Positions 32,519 through 41,570 of a stretch of 64,000 bases of DNA are shown piece after piece. The stretch spans positions 1 through 64,000 of the forward strand of contig CAMDCE010000016.1 in the NCBI GenBank assembly GCA_945889625.1. Direction: 5' to 3'. Source of the stretch: Asaia bogorensis. Lineage in GTDB: Bacteria > Pseudomonadota > Alphaproteobacteria > Reyranellales > Reyranellaceae. Position numbers and translations under genes: made by a program. The notes beneath the pieces are model-generated. The model saw nothing but the letters and a program-made list of their open reading frames with translations. It was not told the origin of the DNA and searched no databases. How positions within the stretch are numbered: position 1 is the stretch's first letter; each line of letters opens with the position of its first letter.

Positions 32519-33931
32519 TCACCAGACCGGCAGACGGGCGAGAAACCGCACCAGCCAGCGCGTGCGCGAGCCGAACAGCGTTTCGCTGTAATAGCCGCCC
32601 GCAGCGCGTTTGCTCGCTTCGCCCAGCGTCGGGTAGGGCGGCACGAAGCTCGCCAGCGCGGAGATCCTGAGCCGCTTCGAGATTGCCAGGCACCACGGCT
32701 GGATCAGCTCACCGGCATTGGGTCCCACGATGCTCGCGCCCAGTATCCTGCCGCGCCTGTCGGCGATCGCTTTCACCATGCCGTCGGTCGCGCGCTCGGT
32801 CCGGGCCCGGTCGTTGTCGGCGAAGCTCCAGCGCAGCACCTTGATCGCATCGCCATGCTTCGCGCGCGCCGCACTTTCGCTCAAGCCGACCTGCGCCAGC
32901 TCAGGGTCGGTGTAGGTCGTCCACGGCACGATGGAATGGTCGAGCTTCGCCGGTGCGCGGAACAGCGCGCCGCGGATGAACAGCGAGGCCTCGTAGCCCG
33001 CCATGTGCGTGAAGGCATAAAGCCCGTTGCAGTCGCCGATCGCCCACACGCCCCTGTTGGCGGTGCGCAGCGAGCCATCGACCGTGATGCCGTGCCTGGT
33101 GAAGGCGATGCCTGCCTTGTCGAGGTCGAGTCCCTCGACGTTGGGCGCCCGTCCGGCGGCCACCAGCAGATGCGAGCCGACGAGACGTTCACCACCTTCT
33201 AGGATTGCCGACGTGCCGTCGATCCTCGCGATCCTGGCTTGGTCGCGGAGCTCGACGCCCTCGTCGCGCAGGCGCTGCACGACGATGGCGGCGAGCTCGG
33301 GATCGTCCTTGGACAGGAACGAGGCCGCTTCCAGCACGGTGACCTTCGAGCCGAGGCGGCCAAAGGCCTGGGCCATTTCGAGTCCGATCGGTCCGCCGCC
33401 GATCACGATCAGATGGCTCGGCAGCACGCGGTTGGCGAAGATCGTCTCGTTGGTGAAGTGCGGCGCCTCGGCAAGTCCCGGGATCGGCGGCAGCGTCGGC
33501 CGCGAGCCGGTCGCCAGCACGATCCGCCTGGAGCGGATGCGGTGCGGTCCGGCCTGCAGTTCGCTGCGGCCGGTGAAGCGCGCCTCGTCCTTCAGCACGC
33601 GCACGCCGAGCTTCTCGAAGCGGCCGACCGAATCGTTGGGCGCGATGGCTGCGATCGTTTCGCCGACGTGATCGATCACCCGGCCGAAATCGATTCGAGG
33701 TTCGACTGGTGCCACGCCAAAGGCAGCACCGCTGCGCTGGGCGTGCGCTGCCCTGGCGGCGGCGATCAGCGCCTTGGAGGGCACGCAGCCGAAGTTGAGG
33801 CAGTCGCCGCCCATCAGGCCGCGTTCGATCAGCACGACATCGAGACCGAGTTGGGCGGCACCCGCGGCAACCACCAGACCGGCCGAGCCACCGCCGACCA
33901 CGCAAACGTCGGGCGTGAGGGTCTCGCTCAT
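32519..33931 (-). CDS. MerA-like FAD-dependent pyridine nucleotide-disulfide oxidoreductase
   Basis: 470 residues. FAD-binding GGGSAGLVVAAGAA, redox-active disulfide GGDCLNFGCVPSK, NAD(P)-binding IGGGPIGLEMAQAFG, second FAD motif ANRGVWAIGDC and a C-terminal dimerisation domain with SFVPPYPTLGEASKRAA. It has the MerA/lipoamide dehydrogenase layout but not the extra C-terminal vicinal cysteines of true mercuric reductase. The final HPTxxE-type catalytic motif of disulfide reductases is replaced by YPTLGE, as in the MerA-like group. The start overlaps the end of the VTT gene by 4 bases. Confidence 0.9.
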   Translation of the reverse strand: MSETLTPDVCVVGGGSAGLVVAAGAAQLGLDVVLIERGLMGGDCLNFGCVPSKALIAAARAAHAQRSGAAFGVAPVEPRIDFGRVIDHVGETIAAIAPNDSVGRFEKLGVRVLKDEARFTGRSELQAGPHRIRSRRIVLATGSRPTLPPIPGLAEAPHFTNETIFANRVLPSHLIVIGGGPIGLEMAQAFGRLGSKVTVLEAASFLSKDDPELAAIVVQRLRDEGVELRDQARIARIDGTSAILEGGERLVGSHLLVAAGRAPNVEGLDLDKAGIAFTRHGITVDGSLRTANRGVWAIGDCNGLYAFTHMAGYEASLFIRGALFRAPAKLDHSIVPWTTYTDPELAQVGLSESAARAKHGDAIKVLRWSFADNDRARTERATDGMVKAIADRRGRILGASIVGPNAGELIQPWCLAISKRLRISALASFVPPYPTLGEASKRAAGGYYSETLFGSRTRWLVRFLARLPVW

Positions 33932-34644
33932 GTCTGCTTCTTGCGGCCCTTGATGCGCGCATAGATCACCGGCACCAGCGCAAGGGCTGCGAGCCCGAGC
34001 AGCGGCAACAGGATGGAAGGTTCGAAGATCACGCCGAGGTCCGGTATCTCGCCGCGGTCGATCAGCATGCCGAAGCCGGCGCCGACGCTGGCAAAGACGA
34101 TGGAGCCGGGAATGATGCCGATCAGGGTGGCAAGCGCGTAGGGGCCGACCTTCATGCCGAGCAGCGCCGGCACGATATTGACCAGCCAGAAGGGAAAGAC
34201 CGGGACCAGCCGCAGGAACAGCAGATAGCTGAAGCTGTCGCGCCGGAAGCCTTCCTCGAGGCGGGCCAGCGACGCGCCGGCGCGGGCGTGGAACATATCG
34301 TAGAAGGCAGTGCGTGCGGCCAGGAACACCGCGATCGAACCCAGGGTCGCACCGATCAGCGCCAGCACCGCGCCCAGCCAGACACCGAACAGGAAGCCGC
34401 TGAGCGGCGTCACCAGCCCGGCGACCGGGAGGGAAAAGGCCACGGCAGTCGCATAGGCAAGCACGAAGGCGAGCGCAGCCAGCGCGCCGTGGGCGGCCAC
34501 CCAGGCGGTGAGTTCGGCATGATCGCGGGCAAGCGCCTCGAAGGAGAAGTGACGTTCCAGGCCGAAGCCCAGGAACAGCGCCAGCCCCAGCAGCAGGATT
34601 GCCACCGGCAGGAGCCGTCGCACGGTTGAGAGGTTCATGTTCAT
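33928..34644 (-). CDS. TVP38/TMEM64-family (VTT domain) membrane protein
   Basis: 238 residues. N-terminal helix, then the VTT/SNARE-associated core (LPVAGLVTPLSGFLFGVWLGAVLALIGATLGS; FLRLVPVFPFWLVNIVPALLGM; GIIPGSIVFASVGAGFG). Its start overlaps nothing upstream, and its stop shares ATGA-type overlap with the MerA-like gene. Such VTT-flavoprotein pairs are common in bacteria, but the joint function is unknown. Inner membrane. Confidence 0.88.
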   Translation of the reverse strand: MNMNLSTVRRLLPVAILLLGLALFLGFGLERHFSFEALARDHAELTAWVAAHGALAALAFVLAYATAVAFSLPVAGLVTPLSGFLFGVWLGAVLALIGATLGSIAVFLAARTAFYDMFHARAGASLARLEEGFRRDSFSYLLFLRLVPVFPFWLVNIVPALLGMKVGPYALATLIGIIPGSIVFASVGAGFGMLIDRGEIPDLGVIFEPSILLPLLGLAALALVPVIYARIKGRKKQT

Positions 34645-34674
34645 CCGATATACGCCGGCTGCTTGCCGCATGCA

Positions 34675-35325
34675 TCACTGGCCGGTCTGGCTCGGCAGGC
34701 CGGGATCGGTCGCTGCGAGGCTCGGCCGCCGGGCGAGGCGCGCCCACCAACCGGCCAGCCGCGCCTGTTGCCCGAACAATGCCTCGCCCTCCGGCGCCTG
34801 CACGAAGTAGGCGACCATCGCGCCGAGATGGAGATCGGCCAACGACAGGGCCGGCCCGACAAGGAATTCTGCATCGGCCGCGAGCGCCTCGATGGCGGCC
34901 AGCACCTTGGCTGCTCCGGTGAGTCCCAACGCAATTTCCGCCGGATCGAACGGCTGGCCGGTGTGGCGCCGGAAGACGCCTTGGGCGAAGACCTGCCGCA
35001 CCATCGGCCAGTAGCCGTAGGAATCGACGACGGCGATGATCTGGTCCATCCGCCCCAGGGACTGTGGCGCTGCGGGCTGCAGCGCGGCCCCGCGAAAGGC
35101 GCGGTCGATATAGCGGGTGATGGCGGCCGTCTCGTAGAGCGCAAAGCCGTCGTGGACCAGGGTCGGCACGCGACCGAACGGATGGAGCGCGAGGTAGGCG
35201 GCCGGCACATCCGGTGCAAAGGGGTTCACCTCGACCTGCCGGTAGCTCACGCCCTTTTCGGCCAGCGCCAGGCGGGCGATACGGAGATAGACGCTGTAGC
35301 GATAACCATGCAGGACCAAGGACAT
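34675..35325 (-). CDS. Glutathione S-transferase-like protein
   Basis: 216 residues with N-terminal GST fold (LVLHGYRYSVYLRIARLALAEKGVSY; HPFGRVPTLVHDGFALYETAAITRYID) and C-terminal helical domain (GPALSLADLHLGAMVAYF). The Glu-Thr of the glutathione-binding motif is ET rather than ES. It lies upstream of the VTT gene on the same strand. Confidence 0.88.
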   Translation of the reverse strand: MSLVLHGYRYSVYLRIARLALAEKGVSYRQVEVNPFAPDVPAAYLALHPFGRVPTLVHDGFALYETAAITRYIDRAFRGAALQPAAPQSLGRMDQIIAVVDSYGYWPMVRQVFAQGVFRRHTGQPFDPAEIALGLTGAAKVLAAIEALAADAEFLVGPALSLADLHLGAMVAYFVQAPEGEALFGQQARLAGWWARLARRPSLAATDPGLPSQTGQ

Positions 35326-35344
35326 GGACCATCTTAGCTGCTCG

Positions 35345-35373
35345 TTGACTCATGGCCCCCTCGCGCTTATTAC
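35345..35373 (+). promoter_or_regulatory. Candidate promoter of rpmH
   Basis: TTGACT, a 17-base spacer and TATTAC, a near-consensus sigma-70 promoter 65 bases before the rpmH ATG. Confidence 0.65.
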
Positions 35374-35437
35374 CGCCCCCACGGAATTTGCCCCCGACGC
35401 CTGAGCGCGGGGGCCTTGTGTTTGAAGGAGTTGCGTC

Positions 35438-35572
35438 ATGAAACGCACTTATCAGCCGAGCAAGCTGATTCGCAAGCGTCGCCATGGCTTCCGGTCCCGT
35501 ATGGCAACGGTGGGTGGCCGCAAGGTCATCGCCAGTCGCCGCCGGTCGGGCCGCAAGCGCCTCTCGGCCTAG
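35438..35572 (+). CDS. rpmH: 50S ribosomal protein L34
   Basis: 44 residues ([20 protein letters not shown] then a basic tail ending KRLSA), the conserved length and sequence of L34. Gene is preceded by AAGGAG. It heads the usual rpmH-rnpA-yidD-yidC-engB order. Confidence 0.98.
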   Translation: MKRTYQPSKLIRKRRHGFRSRMATVGGRKVIASRRRSGRKRLSA

Positions 35573-35577
35573 CTCCA

Positions 35578-35961
35578 TTGGCCGCCCCGGCTCGTTCTGG
35601 GCCGCGCCCCGGGCGTCTGCCGAACCGTCGGGATTTTCTCCGCGTCCAGGCCGGGCGGCGCTGCGCCATGCCGGGCTTTGTGCTGCAGGTGGCGCCCGTG
35701 CCGGCCGCCGGCCAGGTCCTGCCCGTCCCCAGGGTGGGGTTCACGGTGAGCCGCAAGGTCGGCAACGCCGTCGAGCGCAACCGGGTTCGCCGCAGGTTGC
35801 GCGAAATCGCCCGCGCGGTCTTTCCCGACCAGGCCCGGCCCGATCTCGATTATGTGCTGGTCGGTCGTCAAGCCGCCCTCGGTCGCGACTTCGCGGCGAT
35901 GCGCCAGGAACTGGTCGAGGCCCTCAAGCGCCTGAAGGCGCTCGCCGCAGCGACGCCATGA
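35578..35961 (+). CDS. rnpA: Ribonuclease P protein component
   Basis: 127 residues. Conserved RNase P protein signature RVGFTVSRKVGNAVERNRVRRRLREI and early motif NRRDFLRVQAGR. Only a TTG at 35578 is a sensible start, 5 bases after the rpmH stop. It helps mature the 5' ends of tRNAs. Confidence 0.93.
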   Translation: MAAPARSGPRPGRLPNRRDFLRVQAGRRCAMPGFVLQVAPVPAAGQVLPVPRVGFTVSRKVGNAVERNRVRRRLREIARAVFPDQARPDLDYVLVGRQAALGRDFAAMRQELVEALKRLKALAAATP

Positions 35962-36269
35962 CCTCCCCGGGGTGGCTTGCGCCGCGGCGGGCAAATCGCC
36001 AGTTTCCGGGCCGCATGATGGCCTTGGTCCTGCGCAGTGCGATCCGCTTCTATCAGCTGACGCTTGCCTATTTTTTCGTCGGCGCCTGCCGCTACGAACC
36101 CTCGTGCTCGGCTTACGCGGCCGAGGCGGTGGCCCGGCATGGCGCCCTCAAGGGAAGCTTCCTCGCCGCCCATCGCCTGTGCCGTTGCGGCCCGTGGGGC
36201 GCCGGCGGCTACGACCCGGTGCCTGTCTCCTCTCCAGGGCTATCCTGCCAACCCGCCGAGCGTCGCTAG
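35958..36269 (+). CDS. yidD: Membrane protein insertion efficiency factor YidD
   Basis: 103 residues with the YidD signature: IRFYQLTLAYFFVGACRYEPSCSAYAAEAV and HRLCRCGPWGAGGYDPVP. Starts at ATG overlapping the rnpA stop (ATGA). Short cytoplasmic helper of YidC. Confidence 0.95.
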   Translation: MTSPGWLAPRRANRQFPGRMMALVLRSAIRFYQLTLAYFFVGACRYEPSCSAYAAEAVARHGALKGSFLAAHRLCRCGPWGAGGYDPVPVSSPGLSCQPAERR

Positions 36270-36281
36270 AGTTCGCCCGAA

Positions 36282-38141
36282 ATGGACCAGAAGAATTTCA
36301 TCCTCGCCATCGTGCTTTCGGTGCTGATCATCACCGGCTGGCAGTACGCGTTTCCGGCCAAGCCCACGACCCAGCCGCCGGCGCAGCAGACCGCGGGCCA
36401 GGCCAGCGCTCCGGCTGGCCAGGTGGCGGCGCCCGGCGCGGCATCCGGAGTGCCCGGCGCACCCGGCGCGCCGGCAGCGGCGCCTGCGTCACAACAGATC
36501 GTGAGCCGCGCGGAAGCGCTGGCGCGCAGCCCGCGCGTGACCTTCAGCACGCCCGAACTTCTGGGCTCGATCTCGCTCAAGGGCGCGCGCATCGACGACG
36601 TGCAACTCGCCAAGTATCGCGTCGAGCTCGATCCCAAGAGCCCTCCCGTGCCGGTGCTGTCGCCGGTCGGCAGCGCGCATCCCTACTACGCCGAGTTCGG
36701 CTGGTCGGCCTCCGATCCAGCGGCGAAACTGCCCGGACCGGATACGCTGTGGACCGCCGACAGCGGCGCGGTGGCTCCGGGCAAGCCGGTGCGGCTTACC
36801 TGGGACAATGGCGGCGGGCTGGTGTTCGCGCTCGATATCTCCATCGACGCCTTCTTCATGTTCGACGTGAAGCAGAGCGTCGAGAACAAGTCCGACAAGC
36901 CGGTGACGCTGTTTCCGTGGAGCCTCGTCGTGCGCTACGGCGAGCCCCCGGCCGAAGGCATCTACATCCTGCATGAAGGCCCGTACGGCGTCTTCAACGG
37001 CGGCCTGAAGGAGTTCGGCTACTCCGATTTCAAGGACAACAAGCAGCAGAAGATCAGCACCACCGGCGGCTGGGTCGGCATCACCGACAAGTACTGGATG
37101 GCGACGCTGATCCCCGACCAGAAGTCCAAGGTCGACGTGACGATCAAGCAGACCGGCTCGGGCGCTGCGGTGAAGTATCAGATCGACTACGTCGGCGGTG
37201 GCGTCGCCGTTGCCCCCGGTGCTTCGGGCAGCAGCGAGTCGCATCTCTTCGCCGGCGCCAAGATCGTGCGGGTGATCGATTCCTACAGCGAAAAATACGG
37301 CATCGAAAAGTTCGACCTGACCATCGACTGGGGCTGGTTCTGGTTCTTCACCAAGCCGCTGTTCTGGCTGCTCGAGTGGCTGTACGTGCAGATCGGCAAC
37401 TTCGGCCTGGCCATCATGGTGCTGACCGTGATCGTCAAGGCGGTGTTCTTCCCGCTGGCCAACAAGTCCTACGCCGCGATGAGCAAGATGAAGGCGCTGC
37501 AGCCGGAGATGGAGAAGCTCAAGGCGCGCTTCGGCGAAGACAAGCAGCGCATGAACCAGGAGCTGATGCAGCTCTATCGCCGCGAGAAGGTGAATCCGGC
37601 GGCCGGCTGCCTGCCGATCATCGTGCAGATCCCGGTGTTCTTCGCCCTCTACAAGGTGCTCTACACCACCATCGAAATGCGCCATCAGCCGTTCTTCGGC
37701 TGGATCAAGGATCTCAGCGCGCCCGATCCGGCGACCATCATGACGGCCTTCGGCTTCCTGCCCTGGCATGTTCCGGAGTTGCTGAGCTTCTTCAACATCG
37801 GCGTGTGGCCCCTGATCATGGGCGTCACGATGTACCTGCAGCAGAAGCTCAATCCGGCGCCGACCGATCCGGTGCAGGCCCGGGTGTTCCAGTTCCTGCC
37901 CATCCTGTTCACCTTCATGATGGCGCCGTTCTCGGCCGGCCTGGTGATCTACTGGGCATGGAGCAACACGCTGTCGATCGCCCAGCAGTACTTCATCATG
38001 CGCCGCCATGGCGTACCGATCGGCAACAAGCCGGCTGCTCCGGCCACACCTGCCGCGCCTGCGGCCGTCCCGGTGGCCGCCAACCCCGACAAGAAGAGCG
38101 GCAAAGGCGCAAGCAGCAAGGGCTCGGGCAAGAAGCGCTGA
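36282..38141 (+). CDS. yidC: Membrane protein insertase YidC
   Basis: 619 residues. N-terminal transmembrane anchor (ILAIVLSVLIITGWQYAF) and a Pro/Ala-rich linker, then the periplasmic P1 domain (about 80-360) and the C-terminal insertase core with five helices (LYVQIGNFGLAIMVLTVIVKAVFFPLANKSYAAMSKMKALQPE; NPAAGCLPIIVQIPVFFALYKVLY). The conserved hydrophilic arginine is in the second core helix region. Ala/Lys-rich tail. It inserts inner-membrane proteins with and without SecYEG. Confidence 0.97.
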   Translation: MDQKNFILAIVLSVLIITGWQYAFPAKPTTQPPAQQTAGQASAPAGQVAAPGAASGVPGAPGAPAAAPASQQIVSRAEALARSPRVTFSTPELLGSISLKGARIDDVQLAKYRVELDPKSPPVPVLSPVGSAHPYYAEFGWSASDPAAKLPGPDTLWTADSGAVAPGKPVRLTWDNGGGLVFALDISIDAFFMFDVKQSVENKSDKPVTLFPWSLVVRYGEPPAEGIYILHEGPYGVFNGGLKEFGYSDFKDNKQQKISTTGGWVGITDKYWMATLIPDQKSKVDVTIKQTGSGAAVKYQIDYVGGGVAVAPGASGSSESHLFAGAKIVRVIDSYSEKYGIEKFDLTIDWGWFWFFTKPLFWLLEWLYVQIGNFGLAIMVLTVIVKAVFFPLANKSYAAMSKMKALQPEMEKLKARFGEDKQRMNQELMQLYRREKVNPAAGCLPIIVQIPVFFALYKVLYTTIEMRHQPFFGWIKDLSAPDPATIMTAFGFLPWHVPELLSFFNIGVWPLIMGVTMYLQQKLNPAPTDPVQARVFQFLPILFTFMMAPFSAGLVIYWAWSNTLSIAQQYFIMRRHGVPIGNKPAAPATPAAPAAVPVAANPDKKSGKGASSKGSGKKR

Positions 38142-38791
38142 TGGCCGACCAGAAGCCGGACGGGCGCACGCCGGCAGAGATCGAGGCGGCGCGCAAACTC
38201 TTCGCCGGCGCTTGCGACTTCGTCTCGGGCGCTGCGAGCCAGGAGTCGCTGCCGGGCGTTTCCCTGCCCGAGGTCGCCTTCGCCGGCCGCTCCAATGTCG
38301 GCAAGTCGAGCCTCGTCAACGCGCTCACCGGCCGGCGCACGCTGGCTCGGGTTTCGGCCAGCCCCGGCCGCACGCGACAGATCAATTTTTTCGAGCTCGG
38401 CGGCCGCCTCTGCCTGGTCGATTTGCCGGGCTACGGCTTCGCCGCGGTCTCCAGATCGATGAAGGAGACCTGGCAGGATCTCGCCTCGGCCTACCTGCGC
38501 GGCCGTCCTACCCTGAAGCGCGTCTGCCTGCTGATCGATTCGCGGCACGGCGTCAAGGACAGCGACCACGACACCATGAAAAACCTCGACCGGGCCGCGG
38601 TGTCCTATCAGCTCATCCTGACCAAGGTCGATCAGCTGAAGAAGGCCGAGATCCCGCGCGCCATCGCCTCGGCCGAAGCTGCCGCGCGCAAGCATGGCGC
38701 CGCCCATCCCGATGTCCTGCCGACCAGCAGCGAGACGGGCCTGGGCATTCCCGAACTGCGGGCAGAAATCGCGGCAGTAGCGGCGCTCTAG
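38141..38791 (+). CDS. engB: Ribosome biogenesis GTP-binding protein YsxC/EngB
   Basis: 216 residues: P-loop GRSNVGKSS, switch-I region RTRQINFF, G3 DLPGYGFA, G4 LTKVDQLK and G5 TSSETG. The ATG overlaps the last base of the yidC stop codon, so the two are translationally coupled. Role: 50S assembly. Confidence 0.95.
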   Translation: MADQKPDGRTPAEIEAARKLFAGACDFVSGAASQESLPGVSLPEVAFAGRSNVGKSSLVNALTGRRTLARVSASPGRTRQINFFELGGRLCLVDLPGYGFAAVSRSMKETWQDLASAYLRGRPTLKRVCLLIDSRHGVKDSDHDTMKNLDRAAVSYQLILTKVDQLKKAEIPRAIASAEAAARKHGAAHPDVLPTSSETGLGIPELRAEIAAVAAL

Positions 38792-39468
38792 GCCGCGTCG
38801 TGGAAGATGATGCCGAGGGTGAAGCGCTCGCCCCCGCGCAGGCTCGAAACGCCGTGGCGCATCGCCGTGCGGTGCCAGCCGCGCGTTCCTTTTGCCGGCC
38901 GTTGGTTCACCGCAAAGATCACCGCGTCGCCCTGGCCGAGCGGCACCACCTCGCCGCGCGACTGCATGCGCGGCCGCTGCTCGACCAGCATGAATTCGCC
39001 GCCGGAGAAATCACGGGCCGGGTCGCTCAGCAGGATCGTCGCCTGCAGCGGGAAAACCAGATCGCCGTAGAGATCGCGGTGCAGGCAGTTGTAGTCGCCT
39101 GGCCCATAGCGCAGCAGCAGCGGCGTCGGACGCTTCTGGCCACCGGCATGGCATTGGGCGAGCCAGGCTTTCAGCGTCGGCGGAAAGCGCTTCTTCAGGC
39201 CCAAATGCTCGTTCCATGCGTTGGCGATTGCCGCCAGTTCGGGATAGAGCGCCTGGCGCAGTCGCTCGACCGGCCCGGGCAGGGGATAAGTGAAATACTG
39301 GTACTCGCCCTGGCCGTAGCCATGGCGCTGCATGACGACGTGGCTGCGGAAGCGTGGCTTGTCCGGCCACAACGCAGCCAACGCGCGGCATTGCTCGCGG
39401 TCGATCAGGCCCGGGGCGACGGTGAAGCCGCGGGAGTCGAGGGTTTGTCTGTCGATGATCGGGGTCAT
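38788..39468 (-). CDS. 2-oxoglutarate/Fe(II)-dependent dioxygenase, putative
   Basis: 226 residues. Double-stranded beta-helix motifs: HRDLYGD (HxD, iron ligands), GWHRTAMRHGVSSL (distal His) and GGERFTLGI (Arg binding 2-oxoglutarate). The N-terminal half resembles the prolyl-4-hydroxylase-like 2OG-Fe(II) oxygenase family. Overlaps the engB stop by 4 bases in convergent orientation. Confidence 0.82.
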   Translation of the reverse strand: MTPIIDRQTLDSRGFTVAPGLIDREQCRALAALWPDKPRFRSHVVMQRHGYGQGEYQYFTYPLPGPVERLRQALYPELAAIANAWNEHLGLKKRFPPTLKAWLAQCHAGGQKRPTPLLLRYGPGDYNCLHRDLYGDLVFPLQATILLSDPARDFSGGEFMLVEQRPRMQSRGEVVPLGQGDAVIFAVNQRPAKGTRGWHRTAMRHGVSSLRGGERFTLGIIFHDAA

Positions 39469-39539
39469 TGGGCGGACATCCTGCCGCGCCTCGCGCACTT
39501 CTTCTATCCGCCGCCTGCCTGATATATGATGCCGCCTTA

Positions 39540-39567
39540 GCCCCCTCCCGGCCGGAGGGGGCTTTTT
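39540..39567 (+). terminator. Intrinsic terminator in front of argB
   Basis: GCCCCCTCC and GGAGGGGGC form a stem followed by five T. It ends 18 bases before the argB ATG, on the same strand. It may end transcripts from upstream or act as a 5' leader element of argB. Confidence 0.7.
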
Positions 39568-39585
39568 CCAACTGGGACACGAGAA

Positions 39586-40500
39586 ATGGCGGAGCCGGTC
39601 CAGACCGACAGGGAGCAGAGGCGGCTCATCCGCATGGCGGAGACCATCTCCAAGGCGCTGCCCTATATGCGCCGGCACAACGACGCCACCTTCGTGGTGA
39701 AGTACGGCGGCCACGCCATGACCGATCCCAAGCTCGGCGATCTTTTCGCGCGCGACATCGTGCTGATGAAGCAGGTCGGCATGAACCCGATCGTGGTCCA
39801 TGGCGGCGGCCCGCAGATCAACAAGATGCTCGACCGCGTCGGCATCAAGAGCACCTTCGTGAATGGACTGCGCGTCACCGACGCCGCCACCATGGAAATC
39901 GTCGAGATGGTGCTGGCCGGCTCGATCAACAAGGCGATCGTGGCCGACATCAACGAATGCGGCGGCATCGCCGTCGGCATCTGCGGCAAGGACGGCAACC
40001 TGATCCTGGCCAACAAGGTGACGGAGATGCGCGATCCCAAGACCGGCGTGCTCCTGAAGGTCGACCTCAAGCAGGTCGGCGAACCGGCCAAGATCAACGT
40101 CATGGTGCTGGAGCAGCTGCGGCGCGCCGATGTCATCCCGGTGGTGGCGCCGATCGGCTTCGGCGTCAACGACGAGCTCACCTACAACATCAATGCCGAC
40201 ACCACGGCCGGCGCCATCGCTGGCGCCATGCGGGCCAAGCGGCTGTTGTTCCTGACCGACGTGCCGGGCGTCCTCGACAAGAACGGCGTGCTGATCCAGG
40301 ACATGACGATCGACCAGGCGCGCGCCCTGATTGCCGACGGCACCATCTCCGGCGGCATGATCCCCAAAGTCGAGAACTGCATCGACGCGGTGAACAGCGG
40401 CGTCGAGGCCGCCACCATCATGGACGGGCGGGTGCCGCATGCCCTGCTGCTCGAGATCTTCACCGAGGCCGGTGTCGGCACCATGGTCACGCGCAACTGA
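39586..40500 (+). CDS. argB: Acetylglutamate kinase
   Basis: 304 residues of the amino-acid kinase fold: KYGGHAMTDP, VHGGGPQINKML (glycine loop), TGLTPDVPG-like LFLTDVPGVLDKNG, and SGGMIPKVENCIDAV. Phosphorylates N-acetylglutamate in arginine synthesis. Confidence 0.95.
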   Translation: MAEPVQTDREQRRLIRMAETISKALPYMRRHNDATFVVKYGGHAMTDPKLGDLFARDIVLMKQVGMNPIVVHGGGPQINKMLDRVGIKSTFVNGLRVTDAATMEIVEMVLAGSINKAIVADINECGGIAVGICGKDGNLILANKVTEMRDPKTGVLLKVDLKQVGEPAKINVMVLEQLRRADVIPVVAPIGFGVNDELTYNINADTTAGAIAGAMRAKRLLFLTDVPGVLDKNGVLIQDMTIDQARALIADGTISGGMIPKVENCIDAVNSGVEAATIMDGRVPHALLLEIFTEAGVGTMVTRN

Positions 40501-40542
40501 GCGGGTCTTGAAACGCCTGATTTCATTGCATATTTAGACGCC

Positions 40543-41121
40543 ATGGCCCTCCTGCCCATCATCACCGCGCCCGATCCGCGCCTCAAGAAGAAGTCCAAGC
40601 CGGTCGCATCGGTCGACGCCGAGGTGCGCCAGCTGATGGACGACATGATCGAGACCATGTACGCCGCCCCCGGCATCGGATTGGCTGCCCCCCAGGTCGG
40701 GGTGCTCGCCCGCGTCATCGTGCTCGATATCGACCGCGAGGACGTCAAGACCGGTCCGCTGTTCCTCGCCAATCCCGAGATCATGGAGGCCTCCGACGAG
40801 GACGTGACCTACGAGGAGGGCTGCCTGTCGGTGCCGGAACATTACTCCGACGTGGCACGGCCGGCCAAGGTGCGGGTGCGCTATCTCGACCGCGACGGCA
40901 AGAAGCAGGAGATGGACTGCGAAGGCCTGCTCGCGACCTGCGTGCAGCACGAAATCGACCATCTCGACGGCGTGCTGTTCATCGACCACATCTCCTCGCT
41001 CAAGCGCAACATGATCCTGCGCAAGCTCCTGAAGACCCGGAAGGAAAAGGAGCGCGACGAGGCCGAGGGCAAGCCCACGAAGCCAAAGGCAAAGGAGCCG
41101 GAATCGGCGCCGGCGATCTAG
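40543..41121 (+). CDS. def: Peptide deformylase
   Basis: 192 residues with the three deformylase motifs GIGLAAPQVG, EEGCLSVP and QHEIDHLDG (metal-binding Cys, His, His; catalytic Glu). A charged Lys/Glu/Ala-rich C-terminal tail. Removes formyl from N-terminal Met. It follows argB by 42 bases. Confidence 0.96.
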   Translation: MALLPIITAPDPRLKKKSKPVASVDAEVRQLMDDMIETMYAAPGIGLAAPQVGVLARVIVLDIDREDVKTGPLFLANPEIMEASDEDVTYEEGCLSVPEHYSDVARPAKVRVRYLDRDGKKQEMDCEGLLATCVQHEIDHLDGVLFIDHISSLKRNMILRKLLKTRKEKERDEAEGKPTKPKAKEPESAPAI

Positions 41122-41171
41122 CGCGGCACGGAAATTGCGGCGTGTCGACCATCTCACTCGGGGAGAGGTCG

Positions 41172-41570
41172 ATGACACCGCAGCAAATCGAACTGGTTCA
41201 GGCGAGTTTCAAGAAGGTCGTGCCGATCGCCGGCACGGCGGCGGATCTGTTCTACGGCCGCCTGTTCGAAATCGCGCCCGAGGTGCGCTCGATGTTCCCG
41301 CAGGATCTCACCGAGCAGAAGGGCAAGCTGATGTCCATGCTGGGCACGGCCGTCACCAATCTGCACAAGCTCGAGACCATCCTTCCGGCCGTGAAGGACC
41401 TCGGTCAGCGCCACAAGGGTTATGGCGTGAGCGCCGCACACTACGCACCGGTCGGTGCTGCGCTCTTATGGACCTTGGAAAAGGGCCTCGGCCCCGATTT
41501 CACGCCCGCAGTGAAGGCGGCGTGGACGGAGACCTATACAGCCTTGGCCGGCGTCATGACGGCGGCTTGA
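41172..41570 (+). CDS. Globin-family protein (bacterial haemoglobin-like)
   Basis: 132 residues with globin helices: TPQQIELVQASFKKVVPIAGTAADLFYGRLFEIAPEVRSMF (A to C), and HKGYGVSAAHYAPVGAALLWTL around the proximal His region. Resembles the globin part of flavohaemoglobins without the reductase. ATG at 41172 follows GGGGAGAGG. Its 3' end overlaps the convergent methyltransferase gene by 17 bases. Confidence 0.85.
   Translation: MTPQQIELVQASFKKVVPIAGTAADLFYGRLFEIAPEVRSMFPQDLTEQKGKLMSMLGTAVTNLHKLETILPAVKDLGQRHKGYGVSAAHYAPVGAALLWTLEKGLGPDFTPAVKAAWTETYTALAGVMTAA

Noticed and set aside
32519-33931. True mercuric reductase (merA)
   Set aside because: Lacks the C-terminal vicinal cysteines and has no merR, merT or merP nearby.
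32519-35578. A single 1019-residue minus-strand frame
   Set aside because: Only the part from 33931 onward is a real protein (MerA-like); the rest is the other-frame shadow of the VTT and GST genes.
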